A stretch of DNA of 12,421 nucleotides from JAHRVQ01 sp047616645 (GTDB lineage: Bacteria > Pseudomonadota > Gammaproteobacteria > Pseudomonadales > Azotimanducaceae). Both the position numbers and the translations under genes were made by a program. Location: assembly GCA_047616645.1 (NCBI GenBank), contig JBLHIH010000117.1, positions 1 through 12,421 on the forward strand, read 5' to 3'. This document shows, in pieces, positions 6,462-12,421 of the stretch. The notes under the pieces are model-generated. The model was not told the DNA's origin. It ran no database searches and worked only from the letters and a program-made list of their open reading frames with translations. The stretch's first letter is position 1. Each line of letters opens with the position of its first letter.

Positions 6462-8031
6462 TTTGTTTCTCCTCGATGGATCTGGGTGCATCGGTAACCA
6501 TAGGGCTAAGTGCGCCAGCATAGCTTGTAAAAAACGGGAGTCTTTTTAACTTGTCTGCACAAGTAGCATCAAGATTGGCGGGATCTACATCTTCTAGAAA
6601 TGTGCTCATGAGTTTTGGTAGACAGCCATTTACGCTTGCCGCATGACCAACGCCTGCGACGATTAAGTGACGGGAATTACTCAGGGTGAGTGCTGCCTCG
6701 GTTCCGTATTTTGGCGGTGTAATCGGGTCCAGTTCACCTGAGGTTATCAGCACAGGTACGTCGGATTCTACTGCATCAAAATAGGACTGAGGGATGTCTC
6801 CCTTTGGCCAAAACTCGCAGACGGGCTTGAGGGTTCGATAGATTGCATTGTCGAAATCATCAGTATGATTAGGTTCAGAGATTAAGGTCATGTCTTCAGA
6901 GCAAAGGACCGACGCCATCATTCCCATGCTCATTCCGAGCTCATCTTCATCTCCTGTAAAGGCATAGCCAAGTGTGCTCAAGGGTTGGTAGTTGCCTGCC
7001 CACGCTTCTTCGATTGCGAGGGGTAAGAGGCGAGATAGTGTTCTATTGTATAAAATACTGCGTATCACTCTGCCAATCAGTACGGGATCAAATGGACCTG
7101 TCATCATGATGCCGGTACGTGGATGTAAGACGGAAACGTCTTCAGGTGAATCCTGTAGTCTTTGTACAAGTTCTCGCAAATGATTGTGTAAGTCCGGAAA
7201 TGCTTCATGGCAACCCGGTTGGCTTTTGCAATCTTCAAGCAAAAGCGCGAAGGAGGATTGGGCATCCAAGGCAACATTTTTAGGTATTGTCATGGTCAGG
7301 GGGACAACTGAATCAATGATCATGCTGCGTACGGTAGATTCGTGTCTTCGAAGGTAAACTAGTGCTGCTCTAGTACCATAGGAAATGCCGTACAAGTTGA
7401 TTTTCTCATATCCTAATTTTTCTCGCACTTCGTTTAAGTCATCCATCGCATTAGGCGTGGTGTAAAGGCTGGGATCAGCGTCATATTCTTCAAGGCAGGA
7501 TTTAAGTTTTTCGGTTTGCCTAGTCTCAAATTCTTCTACCGATAGAGACATTGATTCTATGGTTGATATGTTGAGCTCGCAAGAAAGTGAATTTGAATTC
7601 CCCGTTCCTCTTTGATCAACAAGAATAATATCTCTTTCTGTTCTCATCTCCCCCAGTCTTGAAAACAAACCTGGGCCTGCATCAACTGCTGACTGGCCTG
7701 GTCCACCAGCGAGAAAGAAAATCGGGTCAGAAAGGACCACCGCTGAAGTGGCGGGTAACAACATAATATTCAAATCGATTTGTCGTCCATCTCTTGAGTA
7801 CCTATTTTCTGGCACCGAGATGACACCACAGAGGGCATTATCAATAAAGTTCACGTCGTCTGACTTCTCGCAGGGGTCAAGCAGATGGTAGTTCGCAATG
7901 ATTCGATCAGATGCACCGGTACCCAATTCGCAGCTAGATAGAATGAGGCTCGTCAAAACTATGCTAGTTAAGGTCAGGGTTGAAGCAAGAAATTTTCGAT
8001 TTTTAATCGATGATAAAGTGAAGAACAACAT
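6454..8031 (-). CDS. Lipoprotein alpha/beta hydrolase, TAP-like / proline iminopeptidase-like
   Basis: This 525-residue serine hydrolase is predicted to be lipid-anchored. A basic N-region (KNRK) and hydrophobic stretch end in the lipobox LSSC, with C34 as the anchor; glutamate at +2 does not suggest inner-membrane retention, so the outer membrane is likely. The catalytic core is that of the S33/TAP-like family: GGPGQS (109-114) for the oxyanion hole, DQRGTGNS (139-146), nucleophile S217 in GISYGT, D435 in SGELDPITPP and H463 in GVGHAAS. Pairs of cysteines, such as C268/C274, may form disulphides. Relatives remove N-terminal residues from peptides or cleave esters and amides; the substrate is unknown. 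ATG at 8031 is taken as the start; a TTG nine bases upstream is possible and no clear Shine-Dalgarno site supports either. The stop overlaps natA by 8 bases, so the hydrolase and exporter are co-expressed. Confidence 0.87.
   Translation of the reverse strand: MLFFTLSSIKNRKFLASTLTLTSIVLTSLILSSCELGTGASDRIIANYHLLDPCEKSDDVNFIDNALCGVISVPENRYSRDGRQIDLNIMLLPATSAVVLSDPIFFLAGGPGQSAVDAGPGLFSRLGEMRTERDIILVDQRGTGNSNSLSCELNISTIESMSLSVEEFETRQTEKLKSCLEEYDADPSLYTTPNAMDDLNEVREKLGYEKINLYGISYGTRAALVYLRRHESTVRSMIIDSVVPLTMTIPKNVALDAQSSFALLLEDCKSQPGCHEAFPDLHNHLRELVQRLQDSPEDVSVLHPRTGIMMTGPFDPVLIGRVIRSILYNRTLSRLLPLAIEEAWAGNYQPLSTLGYAFTGDEDELGMSMGMMASVLCSEDMTLISEPNHTDDFDNAIYRTLKPVCEFWPKGDIPQSYFDAVESDVPVLITSGELDPITPPKYGTEAALTLSNSRHLIVAGVGHAASVNGCLPKLMSTFLEDVDPANLDATCADKLKRLPFFTSYAGALSPMVTDAPRSIEEKQND
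6469..6474 (-). promoter_or_regulatory. Shine-Dalgarno site fixing the natA start
   Basis: Minus-strand GAGGAG is placed 7 bases before ATG at 6461. It lies inside the last codons of the upstream hydrolase gene, so ribosomes finishing that gene can reload here. Confidence 0.7.
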
Positions 8032-8116
8032 AGGCTGCAATGTACAGGAACAAACGTTATTTATCTACAAATGACAGAGATAGTGAATGTCTGAAACAGT
8101 TTTGTTTGTATCAATT

Positions 8117-8680
8117 TCACTCAGAGAAAAATTTTCTTAATTGATGAAAAATTTTCCGAGGATGTTGGTTTGCTTTAGTCACAGGAAAAAATGTTTCTGG
8201 CCCAAGGCGGCGATCGTCGTTAACTTTTAGCATCATCGGCAACTTTTTAACCTTTATGTTAAATTTATCTTTGAAATAATTGTAATCAATTAAGATAATA
8301 TTATGTTGGTCGAAGAGATCTGCGTAAGGTGCATTGTCGGCTGACTTCCTGAAAACTCGGCATTTTTCGAGCCAGTCTGAATACAAGTAAACGTAAGTAT
8401 TCTTATTATCTTTAGCGCTACTTATCTGCTTATCATTTAAATACGTATCCAGCGGTAATGTATAATCGTAATCGTGGTGCCAGCCTTTAGGCACAATAAA
8501 AGGTGGCTGAAGTTTGCGTTTTTTTGCGTTGTTTTCTAATTCTTTAATAGATTGACCTGCCGGGATGGCATTTTGGTATTCATCTTCACTCATATTTTGA
8601 ATTGCGCGATTGGTTTCCTGTGCAAGTACAGGTGAGACAGAGGCTAATATTAGACTAATCAGGGTGAGGACTTTTCTCAT
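8117..8680 (-). CDS. Secreted thioredoxin-like protein lacking CXXC
   Basis: This 187-residue protein starts with a signal peptide (MRKVLTLISLILASVSPVLA, cleavage before Q21), placing it in the periplasm or outside. Residues 95-186 resemble a thioredoxin fold. TYVYLYSDWLEKCRVFRKS (95-113) occupies the place of the usual WCxxC helix start but keeps only one cysteine (C107). NIILIDYNYFKDKFNIKVKKLPMMLKVNDDRRLG follows the strand-helix-strand order, with P148 at the cis-proline position. Without two active-site cysteines it should not be a disulphide oxidoreductase; chaperone, binding or peroxidase-like roles remain possible. The ATG at 8680 is chosen because the signal peptide begins there; an open frame extends 63 bases further upstream but adds no sensible leader. 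It lies 85 bases before the lipoprotein hydrolase on the same strand, probably in the same transcript. The fold call is by pattern only. Confidence 0.6.
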   Translation of the reverse strand: MRKVLTLISLILASVSPVLAQETNRAIQNMSEDEYQNAIPAGQSIKELENNAKKRKLQPPFIVPKGWHHDYDYTLPLDTYLNDKQISSAKDNKNTYVYLYSDWLEKCRVFRKSADNAPYADLFDQHNIILIDYNYFKDKFNIKVKKLPMMLKVNDDRRLGPETFFPVTKANQHPRKIFHQLRKFFSE

Positions 8681-8827
8681 GATCTTTATACTGAAACAAT
8701 TGAATAAGTGTGTTGTCAATTCTAAAGCTTGGACAATCCTCAACGCAAATAGAATTTAAGTGTGCTTTCAACAACTATTTCATCAAAAATGTAGACTGTT
8801 CAAATGATTTTCTCCTTATCAAGAGGA

Positions 8828-8833
8828 TATACT
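8828..8833 (+). promoter_or_regulatory. Possible -10 box for astA
   Basis: TATACT matches the sigma-70 -10 consensus at five of six bases and lies 29 bases before the astA ATG. No good -35 box is found at normal spacing, so an activator-dependent promoter would be needed if this is real. Confidence 0.25.
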
Positions 8834-8849
8834 GAAGACTGAAATGAAT

Positions 8850-8854
8850 AGGAG
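8850..8854 (+). promoter_or_regulatory. Shine-Dalgarno site choosing the astA start
   Basis: AGGAG is followed by 8 bases and then ATG at 8863. The in-frame GTG at 8854 overlaps this site and therefore cannot use it, so ATG is the better start. Confidence 0.7.
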
Positions 8855-8862
8855 TGATCCAT

Positions 8863-9867
8863 ATGCTAATCATTCGCCCAATAGGGCACGATGATTTAGA
8901 TGGCTTGTATCGATTAGCCAAGATAGCAGGTAGCGGCTTTACATCATTGCCAGTAGATAAAGCGGCGCTTGCGAAAAAGATTAATAGTGCCCAAGAATCC
9001 TTTTTAAGCGATGAGAAGAGCCGAGATGACTATTTTCTCTTGGTGATGGAAGACCTTGAATCCGGAGAAATTGTAGGCACCTCTGCAGCCTATGCCAGAA
9101 CGGGCTCTAGAGAAGCGTTTTATGCTTATCGCATGATGTCGGTGACACATTATTCTCATTCTTTAAGTAAAGAAACCAGAAGCAGCCTGTTGCATTTAAC
9201 CAATGACTACACGGATTGTTCTGAAGTAGGTACTTTATTCCTTGATCCAGCCTATCGTGGTAATGGTCATTGGCTGTCCAAATGTCGCTATATGTTGATG
9301 GCCCAGCAACTGCACAGATTTGCGCCTGATGTCATTGCTGAATTAAGGGGTTGGATGGACGAAAATAATGAAAGCCCTGTGTGGAATGCGATCGGTGCTC
9401 ATTTTTTTGAAATGACATTTGATGAAGCTGACCGCCTTTCAGGAACCGGATCAAATCAATTTATTACCGAACTCATGCCGAAATATCCAATTTATACCAA
9501 TTTGTTAGCTAAAGACGCGAGGCAAGCTTTGGGTAAGCCTAATGATGCAGGTGTAAGAGCAATGGAGCTTTTGTTAGAAGAAGGGTTTGAGTATGAAGGA
9601 TTGGTAGATATTTTTGATGGTGGTCCTATGGTTAGAGGACGTATTAGGGAATTAGAGTCTGTTAGGTCGGCAAAAAAGGGTGAAGCGGAAGTGGATTCAA
9701 ATCTAATGTCAGATCAAAAGCGTTTTATGATTGCAAATCAATCTCTCCAGGATTTTAGATTGGTCTTCCAGCCAGCGTCTTGCACTGAAAATAAAATAAA
9801 GATATCAGATGAAACGATGGCAGCCTTAAAGGTGACTAGCGGTGATGAAATAATGGCAATGGGTTAA
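8863..9867 (+). CDS. astA: Arginine N-succinyltransferase
   Basis: AstA transfers succinyl from succinyl-CoA to the alpha-amino group of arginine, the first step of the arginine succinyltransferase pathway. The 334-residue length fits the family. The N-terminus MLIIRPIGHDDLDGLYRLAK, followed by GSGFTSLP (23-30), is diagnostic. EVGTLFLDPAYRGNGHWLSKCRYMLMA (121-147) is the GNAT-type CoA-binding region. VIAELRGWMDENNESPVWNAIGAHFFEMTFDEAD (157-190), ITELMPKYPIY (201-211) and EEGFEYEGLVDIFDGGPMV (239-257) match family blocks. The protein is cytoplasmic. It is the first gene of a plus-strand group, divergent from the thioredoxin-like gene, and 19 bases upstream of astB. AruF/AruG subunit forms are related, but no second subunit gene is adjacent. 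Confidence 0.93.
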   Translation: MLIIRPIGHDDLDGLYRLAKIAGSGFTSLPVDKAALAKKINSAQESFLSDEKSRDDYFLLVMEDLESGEIVGTSAAYARTGSREAFYAYRMMSVTHYSHSLSKETRSSLLHLTNDYTDCSEVGTLFLDPAYRGNGHWLSKCRYMLMAQQLHRFAPDVIAELRGWMDENNESPVWNAIGAHFFEMTFDEADRLSGTGSNQFITELMPKYPIYTNLLAKDARQALGKPNDAGVRAMELLLEEGFEYEGLVDIFDGGPMVRGRIRELESVRSAKKGEAEVDSNLMSDQKRFMIANQSLQDFRLVFQPASCTENKIKISDETMAALKVTSGDEIMAMG

Positions 9868-9886
9868 ATAGGCGAGAGAAGATAAT

Positions 9887-11209
9887 ATGGCATTCGAAGT
9901 AAATTTTGATGGGCTTATTGGCCCAACACATAACTATAGTGGCTTGTCTCTTGGCAATGTAGCGTCTGCAAATCATGCTAAGCAAATGTCCTATCCTAAA
10001 GCGGCAGCTTTACAGGGTTTAGGCAAAATGCGTCGTTTGATGTCTATGGGGTATAAGCAAGGTGTGCTTCCACCCCAGGTTCGACCTGATATTAACTGTT
10101 TACGAAACTTAGGATTTACCGGCTCAGATGAAAAGGTAATTAACCAGACTGCAAAACAATCGCCTGAATTACTTGCCATGGTTTACTCCGCATCAAGTAT
10201 GTGGGCTGCCAATGCTGCAACAGTATCACCCTCTGCAGATACTGCTGATGGTAAAGTTCACTTTACGGTTGCCAATCTGCTGACCACTGCCCACAGAGCG
10301 ATTGAATCAGAACAAACCGCACGGTTGCTGCGCTCAATATTTTCTGATCAAGATTACTTTTCTGTTCACGATGCATTAAAAGGTGGGCCCGCATTTGGAG
10401 ATGAAGGTGCTGCTAATCACAATCGTTTGTGTGAGGCCTATGGCTCAAAGGGCGCAGGTTTATTTGTTTATGGTCAAGGCAAGATGCAAGGCATTAAAGT
10501 TGAGCCAAAAAAATTCCCGGCGAGGCAAAGCTTAAGTGCAAGTCAGGTTGTCGCAAGGCAACATGGTGTGGATGCTGTTTTCTTACAACAAAATGTCGAT
10601 ATCATTGATGCTGGTGCCTTCCACAATGATGTAGTTGCAGTTGCGAATGGTCCTGTTCTCTTTCATCATTCTGAAGCTTTTAGGAATGAAGATCTAAAGT
10701 TTGCCCTTGATGCGCTAAATAAAAAATTACCGGTTCAAACTGTGATGGTACCAGCGGATGTAGTGAGTGTAGAGGACGCCATTTCTAGTTACCTGTTCAA
10801 TAGCCAACTCTTAGCTTCACCGGATGGGTGTTTTGATGAAATGCACCTTATTGCACCCAATGAATGTAAAGAAACACCGTCTGTACATGCCTATCTTGAG
10901 CAACTAGTTCAAGATCATAGCCAAGCTATTAGACAGGTAACTTATGTTGATGTAAGGCAAAGCATGAGCAATGGGGGTGGTCCTGCTTGTTTGAGATTGC
11001 GGGTTGTTTTGACAGAGAATGAAATTGAAGCAGTAAGCAAAGGGTTTATTTTAGATGAGGAAAAAATCTCTCTATTAGAGAACTGGGTTGAGCGACACTA
11101 TCGTGAATCTCTGTTACCTAAAGATCTGGCTGATCCTCAGTTATTGAAGGAATGTCATGGCGCCTTAGCAGCCCTGTCGGAAATGTTTGGTGATCTCTAC
11201 CAATTCTAA
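9887..11209 (+). CDS. astB: N-succinylarginine dihydrolase
   Basis: AstB hydrolyses N2-succinylarginine to N2-succinylornithine, carbon dioxide and two ammonia, the second step of the pathway. The 440 residues match the family, a member of the amidinotransferase/deiminase fold. The opening EVNFDGLIGPTHNYSGLSLGN (4-24) is diagnostic. The catalytic triad is intact: E173 in AFGDEGAANHNR, H246 in AFHNDVVAVANGP and C368 in SNGGGPACLRLRV. These agree with the E. coli enzyme's E174, H248 and C365. A purine-rich GAGAGAAG precedes the ATG at 9887. The gap to astA is 19 bases, so they form one operon. astC, astD and astE, which finish the route to glutamate and succinate, are absent from the window. 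Confidence 0.95.
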   Translation: MAFEVNFDGLIGPTHNYSGLSLGNVASANHAKQMSYPKAAALQGLGKMRRLMSMGYKQGVLPPQVRPDINCLRNLGFTGSDEKVINQTAKQSPELLAMVYSASSMWAANAATVSPSADTADGKVHFTVANLLTTAHRAIESEQTARLLRSIFSDQDYFSVHDALKGGPAFGDEGAANHNRLCEAYGSKGAGLFVYGQGKMQGIKVEPKKFPARQSLSASQVVARQHGVDAVFLQQNVDIIDAGAFHNDVVAVANGPVLFHHSEAFRNEDLKFALDALNKKLPVQTVMVPADVVSVEDAISSYLFNSQLLASPDGCFDEMHLIAPNECKETPSVHAYLEQLVQDHSQAIRQVTYVDVRQSMSNGGGPACLRLRVVLTENEIEAVSKGFILDEEKISLLENWVERHYRESLLPKDLADPQLLKECHGALAALSEMFGDLYQF

Positions 11210-11235
11210 AACCGCTTTTACAATCTATTTCTAAA

Positions 11236-11257
11236 GATCCGACTTATATATCGGGTC
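11236..11257. repeat. Imperfect hairpin downstream of astB
   Basis: GATCCGA and TCGGGTC form a 7-bp stem, one G-T wobble in RNA, around an 8-base loop, starting 27 bases after the astB stop. The following bases are AT-rich (GATAGATATTGATTTTTA) but do not give a clean T-run, so termination between astB and the CoA-transferase is possible but weak. Confidence 0.35.
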
Positions 11258-11276
11258 GATAGATATTGATTTTTAC

Positions 11277-11291
11277 AAGCTGTGGCAGCTT
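11277..11291. repeat. Perfect short inverted repeat upstream of the CoA-transferase
   Basis: AAGCTG-TGG-CAGCTT is a perfect 6-bp stem with a 3-base loop, ending 31 bases before the ATG at 11323. It has no T-run after it on either strand. It could be an operator or leader hairpin; chance is not excluded. Confidence 0.3.
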
Positions 11292-11322
11292 ATCGGCTGT
11301 GTCACATTAATGAAGTGTCGTT

Positions 11323-12405
11323 ATGGATAAATCGCAATATTTTAAGGATCTAAAGGTCATTGAGTTAGCCAGTGTTTTAGCTGGGCCTTCGGTGGGTTTG
11401 TTTTTTGCAGAGCTAGGGGCAAAAGTGATCAAGGTAGAAAATAAGCTCAGTGGCGGTGACGTCACTCGTCGATGGAAGTTGCCTGAAGAAGATCAGGATA
11501 GTCCATTTTCGGCTTATTATTATTCTATCAATTGGCGAAAAGAAACCATGATGATGGACATAAGCGATCCTGCGGATTTAGAAGTCTTACTTGAGCTGGC
11601 TAAAGACGCTGATATTCTTATCGCCAATTTCAAAGTAGGGGCTGGTGAAAAATTGGGTGTGGGTTATGAGCAGTTAAAGGTCCTCAACCCAAAATTAATC
11701 TACGCAAGTGTTAATGCTTACGGTGAATCTGACCCTAGACCGGGCTTTGATGTCGTAGTGCAGGCCGAAACAGGTTGGATATACATGAATGGTGAGGCCG
11801 ATGGTCTCCCCGTGAAGATGCCCGTTGCCTTAATGGATGTACTCGCAGGTCATCAGTTGAAAGAAGGTGTATTGCTCGCATTGTTGGATAGAGCGAAAAC
11901 AGGACTTGGTTGTCATGTTTCTATTTCGCTATTTGATACGGGTGTTGCTTCACTGGCGAATCAAGCAACTAATTGGCTTAATTTACAGCGCATACCTAAG
12001 CGAATGGGCAGTCGTCATCCAAACATTGCGCCCTATGGTGATACCTTTTACACGCTTGATAAAAAAGCACTGATAGTGTCAACTGGAACCGCAAGACAGT
12101 GGCAAGACTTATGCAAAGTATTGGGTATGGCCGAATTGATAACAGATCCACGCTTTATTGATAATGGCCAGCGTTTATTGAATCGAGACGCCTTGGCAGA
12201 TGCCTTAAGTCTTGGGTTTGCTAGCTATCAAAGCGAAGCGCTAATGCGGATATGTGAAGCTGGCGGCATTCCCATAGCGCCCATTCGAAACATGGAAGAG
12301 GTTTTTGAATTGCCTGCTGCTAAGGCTTTGGTCTTGGAAGAAGCCATGCCTGATGGTTCAATTTCAAAGCGCGTTCAAACTGCTGTGTTTAAGATTTCTG
12401 ACTAG
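11323..12405 (+). CDS. Class III (CaiB/BaiF) CoA-transferase
   Basis: This 360-residue cytoplasmic enzyme moves CoA between carboxylic acids through an aspartyl-CoA thioester. The N-terminal block LKVIELASVLAGPSVGLFFAELGAKVIKVEN (10-40) is the family hallmark. D172 in MPVALMDVLAGHQ is the predicted catalytic aspartate, matching Asp169 of formyl-CoA transferase. FDVVVQAETGW (142-152) and GSRHPNIAPYGDTF are other conserved segments; the C-terminal GGIPIAPIRNMEEVF is also typical. It is slightly short for the family (usually about 380-410) but complete. The family spans carnitine, bile acid, oxalate, succinyl-CoA:glutarate and many other transferases, and specificity is not readable. It sits 113 bases after astB on the same strand with a weak Shine-Dalgarno site. 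A link to succinyl-CoA supply or use in arginine degradation is speculation. Confidence 0.9.
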   Translation: MDKSQYFKDLKVIELASVLAGPSVGLFFAELGAKVIKVENKLSGGDVTRRWKLPEEDQDSPFSAYYYSINWRKETMMMDISDPADLEVLLELAKDADILIANFKVGAGEKLGVGYEQLKVLNPKLIYASVNAYGESDPRPGFDVVVQAETGWIYMNGEADGLPVKMPVALMDVLAGHQLKEGVLLALLDRAKTGLGCHVSISLFDTGVASLANQATNWLNLQRIPKRMGSRHPNIAPYGDTFYTLDKKALIVSTGTARQWQDLCKVLGMAELITDPRFIDNGQRLLNRDALADALSLGFASYQSEALMRICEAGGIPIAPIRNMEEVFELPAAKALVLEEAMPDGSISKRVQTAVFKISD

Positions 12406-12421
12406 CGCTCTCACTAGCGCT
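12401..12421 (+). repeat. Repeat/hairpin at the CoA-transferase stop codon
   Basis: ACTAGCGCT occurs twice, separated by CTC. AGCGCT is self-complementary, so the two copies can also pair as a GC-rich 6-bp stem with a CTCACT loop. The first copy contains the TAG stop. A terminator is possible, but the window ends before any T-run could be seen. Confidence 0.4.

Noticed and set aside
6462..6521. Longer natA start at 6521
   Set aside because: The extra 20 residues have no family counterpart, and a strong GAGGAG lies just before the ATG at 6461.
8691..8719. TTGACA -35 box (minus strand, 8719-8714) for the thioredoxin-like gene
   Set aside because: The -35 is perfect, but at 17-base spacing the -10 is TTTCAG, and the better TATAAA is 23 bases away and almost touches the start codon.
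8681..8743. Upstream start for the thioredoxin-like protein
   Set aside because: It would bury the clear signal peptide behind 21 residues; the peptide begins properly at 8680.
8681..8862. ArgR box or sigma-54 promoter upstream of astA
   Set aside because: Only isolated TGAAT half-sites are present, with no paired ARG box, and no TGGCAC-N5-TTGC element was seen.
1..12421. Mobile element, CRISPR array, prophage or defence island
   Set aside because: No transposase, integrase, direct-repeat array, tRNA-type attachment site or known defence domain is visible on either strand.

Overview
The window reads as ordinary chromosomal DNA of a gammaproteobacterium, moderately AT-rich and quite possibly marine. 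The taxonomic guess rests on adjacent astA and astB genes of the arginine succinyltransferase pathway, which is mainly found in Gammaproteobacteria, and on Gram-negative envelope proteins. No RNA gene, CRISPR array, transposase, phage gene or known defence system is visible.

Left part (1-3105): a sparse accessory stretch on the minus strand. At the very edge a minus-strand gene appears to start at base 5, with a strong Shine-Dalgarno site and an operator-like palindrome upstream. Next comes a decayed secreted alpha/beta hydrolase pseudogene (242-984), a small multi-spanning membrane protein (986-1543), an NTF2-fold protein of the lumazine-binding-like type (1795-2169) and a YdcZ/DUF606-type DMT transporter (2441-2878). 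The transporter starts at TTG and has a foldable leader. Intergenic gaps here are 220-270 bases and hold several inverted repeats.

Middle part (3106-8680): a minus-strand gene series. In transcription order it encodes a secreted thioredoxin-like protein without a CXXC motif, a large lipoprotein peptidase/hydrolase of the TAP-like family, a NatA-type ABC ATPase, a NatB-type ABC-2 permease, and a class III PLP aminotransferase resembling GABA/putrescine/omega-amino acid:pyruvate transaminases. The hydrolase overlaps natA by 8 bases and natA overlaps natB by 1 base, so those three form a translationally coupled export-plus-hydrolysis unit.

Right part (8863-12421): divergently transcribed from a 182-base intergenic region are astA (arginine N-succinyltransferase), astB (N-succinylarginine dihydrolase, catalytic residues intact) and, after 113 bases, a complete class III CoA-transferase. 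The first two steps of arginine catabolism are present, but astC, astD and astE are not in the window. The nearby aminotransferase could handle downstream amines, though this is only inferred from proximity.

I found no compelling evidence of a wholly new system. The best leads are the lipoprotein-hydrolase/NatAB module with its redox-dead thioredoxin-like neighbour, the astAB/CoA-transferase arrangement, the LacI-like operator at the left edge and the structured leader of the DMT transporter.
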